A DNA stretch of 9,898 nucleotides from Clostridiales bacterium UBA7573 (GTDB taxonomy: Bacteria > Bacillota > Clostridia > Oscillospirales > CAG-272): positions 1 to 9,898 of the forward strand of contig DLLB01000084.1 in NCBI GenBank assembly GCA_002477905.1. Direction: 5' to 3'. Made by a program: the position numbers and the translations under genes. The notes beneath the pieces were generated by a model. It saw only the letters and a list, made by a program, of their open reading frames with translations, was not told the DNA's origin and ran no database searches. Below are positions 1 to 5,920 of the stretch, in pieces. Each line of letters opens with the position of its first letter. The first letter of the stretch is position 1.

Positions 1-344
1 GCTTTGACAGTCGGGTTGCGCTGGACACGGGAAACCGTGACCAAGTTCATATAGTAAAAAGTCAGTTCCGTCAGTTGCGGAATCATGGATTGAATGAAAA
101 TCGTGGATTTTTCCGGATCAATGCCGCATGCAAGATAGTCCAGTGCCACCTGTAAAATATTCTGCCGCACTTTTTCGGGATGCTCCGCGTTATCTGTCAA
201 CGCCTGCGCGTCCGCGATCATGATATAGATCTCGTCATACAGTCCGGAATTCTGAAGCTGTACCCGTCCTTTCAAAGATCCGACGTAATGCCCGACATGA
301 AGCCGTCCCGTCGGACGGTCACCTGTTAAAATTACTTTCCTCAT
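1..344 (-). CDS. trpS: Tryptophanyl-tRNA synthetase, N-terminal part (runs off the window edge)
   Basis: Cytosolic class I aminoacyl-tRNA synthetase that charges tRNA-Trp with tryptophan using ATP. Only the first 114 residues are in the window. The protein begins MRKVILTGDRPTGRLHVGHY. The segment GDRPTGRLHVGH carries the class I HIGH signature as HVGH (residues 16-19), and the following segments containing IMIADAQALTDN, LDYLACGIDPEKS and IFIQSMIPQL match the TrpRS Rossmann fold, so the family call is firm. The start is ATG at 344; the stretch just before it is only weakly Shine-Dalgarno-like (GGAAAAAGAAG), and a better AAAGGA lies 25 bases upstream beyond a small hairpin. It is co-directional with thiN but has its own good promoter right after the thiN stop. 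No T-box antiterminator sequence (GGGTGGNACCGCG-like) was found in the leader. Confidence 0.93.
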   Translation of the reverse strand, partial: MRKVILTGDRPTGRLHVGHYVGSLKGRVQLQNSGLYDEIYIMIADAQALTDNAEHPEKVRQNILQVALDYLACGIDPEKSTIFIQSMIPQLTELTFYYMNLVTVSRVQRNPTVK

Positions 345-353
345 CTTCTTTTT

Positions 354-367
354 CCGGCTCTTGCCGG
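354..367 (-). other. Small GC hairpin between an SD-like AAAGGA and the trpS start
   Basis: CCGGC (354-358) and GCCGG (363-367) form a perfect 5-bp stem with a 4-base loop. On the minus strand the order is AAAGGA (370-375), the hairpin, then ATG at 344. Folding the hairpin would reduce the 25-base SD-to-ATG distance to about 11 bases. The pairing is seen directly; its function is inference. Confidence 0.4.
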
Positions 368-443
368 TATCCTTTCTGAATTTGCGCCGTCCTATGCAAT
401 CAACGCACGGCACAACCTTTGATCTTGGTACGCAAGTATCTTT

Positions 444-472
444 ATTTTATCATGAAACAGCAGAAAAATCAA
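444..472 (-). promoter_or_regulatory. Promoter for trpS
   Basis: On the minus strand there is TTGATT (467-472), a 17-base spacer and TAAAAT (444-449), close to the sigma-A consensus. The -35 begins eight bases after the thiN stop codon, so trpS can be transcribed independently of thiN. The predicted leader to the trpS ATG is about 95 bases. Confidence 0.6.
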
Positions 473-479
473 GGTGTTT

Positions 480-1181
480 TCAAAAGATTTCCGTTCCTTT
501 CGGAATTTTTGAAAGCAGAAGCTTTGCTTCTGCGTCCGGTTTCTTTCGTTCGCTTTCCGCAATCAGCACAGCACCCGTATGTACGGTAATTTCTGCTGTG
601 GGCGCGACAAATTCATTAGAAACGGCATACGGGAAATCGCGCCGCAACGTCTTGTGCGTAAGCGGATATGCCGCGCCTGCAATCGACACTTTGGCAGTAT
701 CTGTCAGCGCAAGCACCCCGAAATACGTATATCCGTCTTTCGCGCACAACGTCACGCTTTCCGAAATCGCACACCGGACGCGATTTTGCCCGTTCATTAG
801 CCGGATCTTCACCCCGCGGCGGCGATAACCCTCTAATTGCAACAGATTGGCGCCAAAATGATCCACGCGTCCGCCAAAACCGCCGACCAAGGTCAGTTGG
901 GTACAGCCGCGGGAAATGGCTTCCTCTATGGCGAGCTGTGTATCGGTGTCATCCTTATGTGCCGGCACGGTAAGCCGCCGGATGCCAAGCGCATCTGCAT
1001 TCTGCGCATCCGCCGCGGCAAGAGAATCAAAATCTCCCAACAGAAGATCCGGAACAATTCCCATTTCTCTTGCCCGCGCATAGCCGCTGTCCGCGCAAAA
1101 TACAAGATCCCCGCTTTGCGGTCGCTCCCATAAAGCGGTACCGTCAAAATCCGGTCCGCCCAAAAAGATCCAACCATGCAT
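480..1181 (-). CDS. thiN: Thiamine pyrophosphokinase (thiamine diphosphokinase)
   Basis: Cytosolic enzyme that transfers a pyrophosphate from ATP to thiamine, giving thiamine diphosphate (vitamin B1 salvage). It has 233 residues, slightly longer than the usual 210-220. The N-terminal catalytic half shows ADSG (30-33), GDFDS (49-53), KDDTD (76-80) and the GGRVDH motif (103-108) followed by NLLQL. The C-terminal half is the thiamin-binding beta domain, ending with SNEF (188-191) and strands to about 210. A 20-residue basic tail (KKPDAEAKLLLSK...) extends past the family core. The reading frame stays open upstream to 1415, but ATG 1181 is chosen because GGGGAGGAG sits directly in front at good spacing and homology begins there. 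It is divergent from the ABC exporter and has its own promoter. No TPP riboswitch was recognised in its short leader. Confidence 0.93.
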   Translation of the reverse strand: MHGWIFLGGPDFDGTALWERPQSGDLVFCADSGYARAREMGIVPDLLLGDFDSLAAADAQNADALGIRRLTVPAHKDDTDTQLAIEEAISRGCTQLTLVGGFGGRVDHFGANLLQLEGYRRRGVKIRLMNGQNRVRCAISESVTLCAKDGYTYFGVLALTDTAKVSIAGAAYPLTHKTLRRDFPYAVSNEFVAPTAEITVHTGAVLIAESERKKPDAEAKLLLSKIPKGTEIF

Positions 1182-1224
1182 TTTTACGCGCTCCTCCCCT
1201 GTTTTTGCATGACTTTTTGTATTG

Positions 1225-1253
1225 ATTATAGAACAGAATCCGCTTTCCGTCAA
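1225..1253 (-). promoter_or_regulatory. Promoter for thiN
   Basis: Minus-strand TTGACG (1248-1253), a 17-base spacer and a perfect TATAAT (1225-1230). The predicted leader is about 40 bases, which leaves no room for a riboswitch. Confidence 0.75.
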
Positions 1254-1291
1254 GGCTTTGCAGAAAATTTTATGAAATTTTGAAAAATCTA

Positions 1292-1320
1292 TTGACTTTT
1301 CCCGACAAGTATGATAAAGT
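1292..1320 (+). promoter_or_regulatory. Promoter for the ABC exporter
   Basis: Plus-strand TTGACT (1292-1297), a 17-base spacer and TAAAGT (1315-1320). It is divergent from, but does not overlap, the thiN promoter. The A/T-tract region at 1264-1288 occupies the position of an UP element just upstream of the -35. Confidence 0.65.
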
Positions 1321-1380
1321 ACCCGTACCGATGAAAATCCGATCACAACCGTACACGCATTTCGCGCAGGAGGATTCGTT

Positions 1381-3255
1381 ATGAACGAGATCAAAGACAA
1401 ATCGGCAGACACCAAACCCCCTCAAAAAGATTCCGCAAAAAAAGGAAAAGACGCGGAACCCACACAGGTATATACAGATGAAGAAATCATGGATCTGGAG
1501 CAGGAGGTCATTGATACTTATGTAAAAAACGAAACAAAACCGATCCGGATTTTGCTTCGGCTTTATGTCAAGTATTGGCGCGAACTGCTGATTTCCATGT
1601 TTTTTTACATTCTGAAAACCAGTCCGGTTCTGGCGACACCGATCGTCACGGCAAATATCATTGATTTAGTCACAAACCGTCCGGACAACATCGTAAAAAT
1701 GATGATTATCAATATTGCGGTGTTGGTGGGATTGCTTGTCTTAAATATTCCGACGCATATGCTGTATACCAAGTATTACGCCATCGTCATGCGACGGGTG
1801 GAAGCCGGTTTACGCGGCGCGATGGTGCGAAAATTACAGCAACTCTCCATTACATTCCACAAAGAAATGCAAAGCGGACGCATCCAGTCCAAAATGATGC
1901 GGGACGTGGAAATGGTCTGCTCTCTCTCGCAGCAATTATTCTCTAACATCCCCGGCGTGCTGATTAACATGATCACAGCGCTTGTGGTGGTAATTCAAAA
2001 GAATCTGACCGTGTTTTTTTTCTTCCTGTTCTGTATTCCGGCAGCCGTGATGACTGTGCGCGCATTCCGGAAAACCATTTGGCAATCCAACGCGGAATAC
2101 CGTAAAAACATGGAAGTCACTTCCGCAGGACTGATGGATATGGAAAGTATGACGGAAGTCACGCGGGCACACGCTTTGGAAAAGCGGGAGATCCGGAAAA
2201 TGACTTCTCTGCTCGGAACAGTCGCCAATACCGGCTTCCGGCTGGACATGGTGCATGCCCTGTTCGGCTCCTGCTCGTGGGTAATGTTCCACTTGTTCCA
2301 GCTGTTATGTCTGGCATTCACTGCCTATATGGCATGGCGCAATCCGGCGGCAGTTTCGGTCGGCGATATTACGCTGTATCAGTCCTATTTCACCACACTG
2401 ACCGGTCAGGTTTCCACTTTGATCGGGTTGATGCCGATTCTGACCAAAGGATTGGAATCCGTCAGCTCCATCGGAGAAATCCTCGGTGCGCGGGATATTG
2501 AAGACAATACCGGAAAGAAAACAGTCGATCATTTGCGTGGAGAATACGAATTCAAAGACGTCGCGTTCGCCTATGAAGCGGATCAGCCGCTGTTACAGGG
2601 ATTGAATCTGAAGGTCCGGGCGGGAGAAACGATTGCCATTGTCGGGGAAAGCGGCTCCGGCAAGTCTACCATCTTAAATCTGGTACTGGGATTCAATCTG
2701 GCACAAAGTGGGGAGGTTTTGGTAGACGGCAACCCGATTGAAACACTGAATCTGCACAGTTACCGCAAACACCTCGCAGTCGTACCGCAGAACAGCGTGC
2801 TGTTCACCGGTACCATCCGGGACAACATTACTTACGGGCAGCCGCATGTGGATGAAAAACGACTCCAACAAGTACTGGAAGCGGCACGGCTTTCGGATTT
2901 CATTGCCACCTTGCCGAACGGCGTGGATACCATGCTGGATGAGCACGGTGCCAACCTCTCCGGCGGTCAGCGGCAACGGCTTTCCATCGCCCGCGCACTG
3001 ATGCGCGATCCGGATGTCATCATCTTCGACGAAGCCACTTCCGCTTTGGACTCCGTATCCGAGAAGCTGATTCAGAAAGCCATCAACGAACTTGCCGCAG
3101 GCAGAACCACCTTCATTGTGGCACATCGGCTTTCCACCATTCGGGACGCAGATCGCATCGCGGTCATCAAAGACGGAAAATGCTGTGAGATCGGCACCTA
3201 TGAGGAACTGATGGCATTGCAGGGCGAGTTCTACACCATGCAGACCGTCCGCTGA
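1381..3255 (+). CDS. ABC exporter, fused membrane and ATPase domains (MsbA/LmrA type)
   Basis: Inner-membrane ABC transporter half-molecule that hydrolyses ATP to export a substrate, with 624 residues. Residues 1-50 form a charged, Lys/Glu/Asp-rich cytoplasmic extension. The type I exporter membrane domain follows (about 55-365) with helices near 68-92, 105-128, 190-230 and 285-320. The ATPase domain (about 385-624) has Walker A GESGSGKST (422-430, Lys428), Q-loop Gln470, signature LSGGQ (526-530), Walker B VIIFDE (546-551, catalytic Glu551) and H-loop His582. All ATPase motifs are canonical and no second half-transporter is adjacent, so a homodimer is the simplest reading. The start is ATG 1381, with AGGAGG at 1368-1373 and 7-base spacing. 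The substrate cannot be read from the sequence: lipid, drug or peptide export are all possible. It has its own promoter and ends at a strong hairpin terminator. Confidence 0.93.
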   Translation: MNEIKDKSADTKPPQKDSAKKGKDAEPTQVYTDEEIMDLEQEVIDTYVKNETKPIRILLRLYVKYWRELLISMFFYILKTSPVLATPIVTANIIDLVTNRPDNIVKMMIINIAVLVGLLVLNIPTHMLYTKYYAIVMRRVEAGLRGAMVRKLQQLSITFHKEMQSGRIQSKMMRDVEMVCSLSQQLFSNIPGVLINMITALVVVIQKNLTVFFFFLFCIPAAVMTVRAFRKTIWQSNAEYRKNMEVTSAGLMDMESMTEVTRAHALEKREIRKMTSLLGTVANTGFRLDMVHALFGSCSWVMFHLFQLLCLAFTAYMAWRNPAAVSVGDITLYQSYFTTLTGQVSTLIGLMPILTKGLESVSSIGEILGARDIEDNTGKKTVDHLRGEYEFKDVAFAYEADQPLLQGLNLKVRAGETIAIVGESGSGKSTILNLVLGFNLAQSGEVLVDGNPIETLNLHSYRKHLAVVPQNSVLFTGTIRDNITYGQPHVDEKRLQQVLEAARLSDFIATLPNGVDTMLDEHGANLSGGQRQRLSIARALMRDPDVIIFDEATSALDSVSEKLIQKAINELAAGRTTFIVAHRLSTIRDADRIAVIKDGKCCEIGTYEELMALQGEFYTMQTVR

Positions 3256-3308
3256 AATCGGAACCCTTTGACGTAAAACCTCTGGACGGTATGTCCTCTA
3301 CAATTTAT

Positions 3309-3353
3309 CAAACAAGTCCCGTTGGCGTATAAAACGCCAACGGGACTTGTTTG
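3309..3353. terminator. Bidirectional terminator hairpin between convergent genes
   Basis: Arms AAACAAGTCCCGTTGGCGT (3310-3328) and its exact complement (3334-3352), plus a further C-G pair (3309/3353), make a 20-bp perfect stem with a 5-base loop ATAAA. The stem base is A-rich on the left and T-rich on the right (TTGTTT), so a T-tract is available in each direction inside the stem. It lies between the stop of the ABC exporter (plus) and the stop of the membrane protein (minus), where a shared terminator is expected. Confidence 0.85.
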
Positions 3354-3367
3354 GGTAACCGGATTTT

Positions 3368-3760
3368 TTATGGATTCTGCGCCGGTGGTGCAGATGCGTC
3401 CAAATGCGTGAAAACAAAAATGCAGGAACACACCAACGTCACGATCATGAGGGAAGTCATCACGGTTGCGACTATGCCGTAAATCTTCGTTTTTCCGCTT
3501 CCGTACCGGATCAACCGGACGGAGAGGATCAACGCGGGGATCTGCAAAAGCAAAGACACACCGGCAGAAACAAGCGCCGGCAAAAGCACTACAATCGCAA
3601 CCACCACATACCCAAGCGCGGCGGATGCATCGGAGGGATCAAAATTCTTCGCGTCATAAAGCGCGTATAGAAATACCATTGCGACGGCATAGAAAATCGT
3701 TCCGATTCCGAATAAAATTGCGCTCGCAGTCGGGCGCGGAGAACGAGCAGGTTCTTTCAT
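3368..3760 (-). CDS. Small four-helix membrane protein, function unknown
   Basis: I do not recognise this 130-residue protein. It starts with a short basic, proline-containing cytoplasmic segment (MKEPARSPRPTAS), followed by hydrophobic helices at about 13-35, 48-68, 69-85 and 93-116. A short polar tail rich in Ala and Pro ends the protein. A longer reading from ATG 3796 is open, but GGAGGA at 3767-3772 fits ATG 3760 at 6-base spacing, and the upstream ATG has no ribosome binding site. It lies downstream of and co-directional with the MocR gene, has its own promoter-like sequence, and converges on the terminator at 3309-3353. The real-gene call rests on the strong ribosome binding site, the coherent membrane topology and the fit to the surrounding layout. 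Confidence 0.7.
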   Translation of the reverse strand: MKEPARSPRPTASAILFGIGTIFYAVAMVFLYALYDAKNFDPSDASAALGYVVVAIVVLLPALVSAGVSLLLQIPALILSVRLIRYGSGKTKIYGIVATVMTSLMIVTLVCSCIFVFTHLDASAPPAQNP

Positions 3761-3853
3761 TTCCATTCCTCCGTTTTTTCTTAGTATCTCCCGCATTCTG
3801 TTTTTTACCCGTTTTTATGCAAACAGGCGTCGCACAAGATACCTTTTTCTATA

Positions 3854-3882
3854 AGCATAGCATATCCGGCAATCATTTGCAA
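3854..3882 (-). promoter_or_regulatory. Probable promoter for the small membrane protein
   Basis: Minus-strand TTGCAA (3877-3882), a 17-base spacer and TATGCT (3854-3859). It is in the 160-base gap after the MocR stop. The leader would be about 85-90 bases. Confidence 0.45.
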
Positions 3883-3920
3883 GTCCTTTCCGGAAATCGC
3901 CGGATTTTTTGTTTTCCGTA

Positions 3921-5003
3921 TCATTCCCGCGGACTGCGCTGTTCTGCCGCAAGGCGGCGCTTCTGCCTGCGCACCCGATTGATCTGCCGTTCAAAATCGC
4001 CGCGACGCAAAAGCTCCGCGACAAGATATTGCTCTAAAGTTGCAACCGGACAGGAAAAATATCCGGCGTTCTCCCGCCAGCGCGGCAACAGTGCCTTCGG
4101 CAGAATCGCGTAAGCAATGCGCAGTGCCGGAGAAATGGTTTTCGTGAACGTATTCAGATAGATCACCCGCTCTTTTGTATCTATGGAGAACACCGTATCC
4201 TCCATTTTGCCAAGCAGGGTGAATTCCGATTCCACATCATCTTCAATCAGATACCGATCCCCCATTTGCACAAAATGCGCGTATTCCATCCGTTTGGGCA
4301 CGCTTGCCGTCACCCCGCTCGGAAAGCTCCGGTAAGGGGTGATATGCAACACGCTGGCGTCAGTCTGTGCCAGATCGGCGGATAAAATTCCATCCGTGCC
4401 AAGCTTCAACATCCGGCAGACAACGCCGCTCCCCTCGTAAATCTGCCGGATTTTGTGATAAGACGGATCCTCCAGACCATACACACGGTCGGTTCCCAAC
4501 AGTCGAATGAGCATGGTATACAGATATTCCGCCCCCGCGCCAATGAAGATCTGCTCTGCTTCCACATGTATGCCCCGACTGCGCGCAAGATATGCCGCAA
4601 TCGCTTCCCGCAGAAGCGGCAATCCTGCGTGTTCGGTTTTGATCATCACCCGTTCTCCATACTCTGACAGAACAAAGCGTACGGTTTTGGCAAGTACAGA
4701 ATAAGAAAATGTCTGCGTGCCCTGCGGCATGTCCGGTACAGATCTTGCAAAATCCGCGTGAGGCTGTACGGCAAAGCCGTCTGACGCGCGATAACGGACA
4801 TAATATCCGCTTTTCTCGCGGGCTTCCACATATCCCTCCTCACATAAAATCTCATAAGCGTGCGCCACTGTGATGACACTGACATGTTCCCGTTCGGCAA
4901 GCACCCGTTTGGAGGGAAGCTTTGCGCCATATGCAAAATCCCCTGCTGTAATCTGCTCCCGCACTTTCTGATACAATGCAAGGTACTGCGGCTGTGTTTC
5001 CAT
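3921..5003 (-). CDS. MocR-family regulator (GntR wHTH plus aminotransferase-like domain), C-terminally short
   Basis: Transcription factor with 360 residues. Residues 1-70 are a GntR-type winged helix (YLALYQKVREQITAG, LPSKRVLAEREHVSVITVAHAYEIL, GYVEAREKSGYYV). From about 100 comes a fold-type I PLP-binding domain: HAGLPLLREAIAAYL, EDPSYHKI, TPYRSFPSGV, IEDDVESEF, and TFTKTISPALRIAY, whose Lys288 is at the position that forms the internal aldimine with PLP. MocR proteins are usually about 450-480 residues; this one ends just after FERQINRVRRQKRR with a short tail, so roughly the last 90-100 residues of the domain are absent. There is no room for them before the next promoter. The start is ATG 5003, with AAAGGAT upstream. 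It is divergent from the ECF S component through overlapping promoters. The effector is probably PLP or another amine/aldehyde (inference). GabR-, PdxR- and TauR-like subfamilies cannot be told apart here. Confidence 0.85.
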   Translation of the reverse strand: METQPQYLALYQKVREQITAGDFAYGAKLPSKRVLAEREHVSVITVAHAYEILCEEGYVEAREKSGYYVRYRASDGFAVQPHADFARSVPDMPQGTQTFSYSVLAKTVRFVLSEYGERVMIKTEHAGLPLLREAIAAYLARSRGIHVEAEQIFIGAGAEYLYTMLIRLLGTDRVYGLEDPSYHKIRQIYEGSGVVCRMLKLGTDGILSADLAQTDASVLHITPYRSFPSGVTASVPKRMEYAHFVQMGDRYLIEDDVESEFTLLGKMEDTVFSIDTKERVIYLNTFTKTISPALRIAYAILPKALLPRWRENAGYFSCPVATLEQYLVAELLRRGDFERQINRVRRQKRRLAAEQRSPRE

Positions 5004-5034
5004 CTGGTATCATCCTTTTTATTTGTTTTGGTTA

Positions 5035-5063
5035 TTTACATAAGATCAGAATATCAGTATACT
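5035..5063 (+). promoter_or_regulatory. Promoter for the ECF S component, overlapping the MocR promoter
   Basis: Plus-strand TTTACA (5035-5040), a 17-base spacer and TATACT (5058-5063). It overlaps the minus promoter almost head-on: the two -10 boxes are the two strands of the palindrome AGTATACT, so polymerase cannot sit on both at once. Confidence 0.7.
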
Positions 5064-5084
5064 ATACAAAAAAGAACTTGTCAA
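5056..5084 (-). promoter_or_regulatory. Promoter for the MocR regulator
   Basis: Minus-strand TTGACA (5079-5084), a 17-base spacer and TATACT (5056-5061), a near-perfect consensus. Its -10 lies inside the 8-base palindrome AGTATACT (5056-5063), which is also the -10 of the opposing promoter. Confidence 0.75.
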
Positions 5085-5103
5085 GTGGCAATACCGCCAT
5101 TTG
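5082..5103. repeat. Inverted repeat in the regulator/S-component intergenic region (candidate operator)
   Basis: Arms CAAGTGGC (5082-5089) and GCCATTTG (5096-5103) pair over 8 bp with one G-T wobble around AATACC. It overlaps the -35 of the MocR promoter and lies in the leader of the S-component gene just ahead of its ribosome binding site. It could be an operator or an mRNA hairpin; function is inference. Confidence 0.4.
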
Positions 5104-5110
5104 CACAAAA

Positions 5111-5116
5111 AGGAGG
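5111..5116 (+). promoter_or_regulatory. Ribosome binding site that fixes a TTG start
   Basis: AGGAGG with 8 bases to TTG 5125. The other in-frame TTG at 5101 lies upstream of this site and has no ribosome binding site of its own, so 5125 is preferred. Confidence 0.75.
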
Positions 5117-5124
5117 TACTCTTT

Positions 5125-5655
5125 TTGGAACCCAACACTGTCAGCACAAAACGAAAGCCCTACACGGTACAAAAGCTCTGCGTTGTCGCCATGCTCATGG
5201 CAATGAACGTGATCATGAGCTCTTTCGGCATTCCTGTGCCGGGCGGGCATTTATATCTGAATGACGTCATCATCTGCACCGCGGCGATCTTCCTCGATCC
5301 GCTCAGCGCGTTCGCCGTCGGCGGCATCGGTGCATTTTTAGGAGATCTTTTGTTCTATCCCGCTCCGATGTTCGTATCTCTGGTCACCCACGGATTACAG
5401 GCAGTGGTCATCTCGCTTCTCACGCACCGCAAAGGCGCCGCTCCACGTTTTATACCGGCACTTTTGGGCGTACTGTGCGGCGCGGTCATCATGGTGGTTG
5501 GTTATTCTTTCGGACGCGCGTATATTTACAGTACGCCGGAATATGCCTGGACAAAGCTCCCTTATCAGATCCTGCAAGCAGGCGTAGGCGCGGTTGCAGG
5601 CATGATCCTTTCGTTTGCCACCCCTTTGAAAAAGCTGTTCTGCAAATATCTGTAA
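5125..5655 (+). CDS. ECF-transporter S component (vitamin-binding membrane subunit)
   Basis: Membrane protein of 176 residues that captures a vitamin-type substrate and delivers it to the shared energising module (EcfA, EcfA', EcfT). About six hydrophobic helices are visible: near 18-36 (with an AxxxA motif in AMLMA, Ala22/Ala26, the EcfT-contact motif known in S components), 45-58, 60-78, 82-98, 110-132 and 150-168. The segment FLDPLSAFAVGGIGAFLGDLLFY is typical of the ECF riboflavin/pantothenate-type S-component superfamily. No ECF ATPase or EcfT gene is in the window, as in group II systems where the module is encoded elsewhere. The start is TTG 5125, chosen by its ribosome binding site. 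The neighbouring divergent MocR regulator suggests a B6-related substrate (inference); thiamine, riboflavin, pantothenate or a precursor remain possible. Confidence 0.82.
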   Translation: MEPNTVSTKRKPYTVQKLCVVAMLMAMNVIMSSFGIPVPGGHLYLNDVIICTAAIFLDPLSAFAVGGIGAFLGDLLFYPAPMFVSLVTHGLQAVVISLLTHRKGAAPRFIPALLGVLCGAVIMVVGYSFGRAYIYSTPEYAWTKLPYQILQAGVGAVAGMILSFATPLKKLFCKYL

Positions 5656-5731
5656 CGGATTTTCCAAGTGTCAAACGACCTTTGGCGGACGGATCGAATG
5701 TGCAAACCGGAAAGCAAAGAAAATAAAAAAG

Positions 5732-5776
5732 AAAGACAGCGTTTCTGCCATGTCGGATGGTGGAAACGCTGTCTTT
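5732..5776. terminator. Strong hairpin terminator, best T-tract on the minus strand
   Basis: AAAGACAGCGTTTC (5732-5745) and its exact complement (5763-5776) form a 14-bp stem. The intervening bases continue the helix with TGCCAT/ATGGTG (four Watson-Crick pairs and two wobbles) around GTCGG. On the minus strand it is followed by CTTTCTTTTTTATTTTC, a classic U-tract, so it should end transcription of the thioredoxin unit. On the plus strand only a short CTTTG follows, but it may also stop the S-component transcript. Confidence 0.85.
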
Positions 5777-5920
5777 GCAGATCGGGATTCTTCGGATCCC
5801 TTCCAAGTAGAGTTTGATTTTGCTTTTCCGCTTGCAAAGACCGCGTCCTTGCATCCGTTTACGCCGCTCGTTCGGGCTCCGATGCTCCTGCACCTTTTGG
5901 GAAGCCCTTGCGCTGCTTAT
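5777..5920 (-). other. 144-base tail between the thioredoxin stop and the terminator, unexplained
   Basis: No credible gene was found. A basic reading frame starting at a GTG (5893) is open on the minus strand and runs right through the terminator, with no ribosome binding site and an arginine/lysine-rich composition (for example ERRKRMQGRG). Local foldback: GGGAT (5786-5790) and ATCCC (5798-5802) can pair. It may be an untranslated tail or part of a dispersed intergenic repeat that includes the terminator hairpin. Confidence 0.3.

Noticed and set aside
345..443. T-box riboswitch in the trpS leader
   Set aside because: The leader of about 95 bases is too short and lacks the conserved T-box sequence and a terminator.
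480..1415. A longer thiN reading starting at 1415
   Set aside because: The added 78 residues would cross the thiN promoter and the divergent promoter region, have no ribosome binding site, and show no family similarity; ATG 1181 has a strong one.
3265..3297. TTGACG and TATGTC with a 16-base spacer, and a GGAC/GTCC foldback after the exporter stop
   Set aside because: A weak promoter match pointing directly into a terminator with no plus-strand gene beyond it.
3761..3796. Upstream ATG (3796) for the small membrane protein
   Set aside because: It has no ribosome binding site, while GGAGGA at 3767-3772 is placed correctly for ATG 3760.
3889..3910. Plus-strand hairpin TCCGG/CCGGA followed by TTTTTT
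   Set aside because: It looks like a terminator for plus-strand transcription, but no plus-strand gene ends here and the stem is only 5 bp; on the minus strand, where MocR ends, there is no T-tract.
5489..5893. 134-residue minus-strand reading frame from GTG 5893
   Set aside because: It has no ribosome binding site, runs through a strong terminator and overlaps the S-component gene on the opposite strand; it is not a credible gene.
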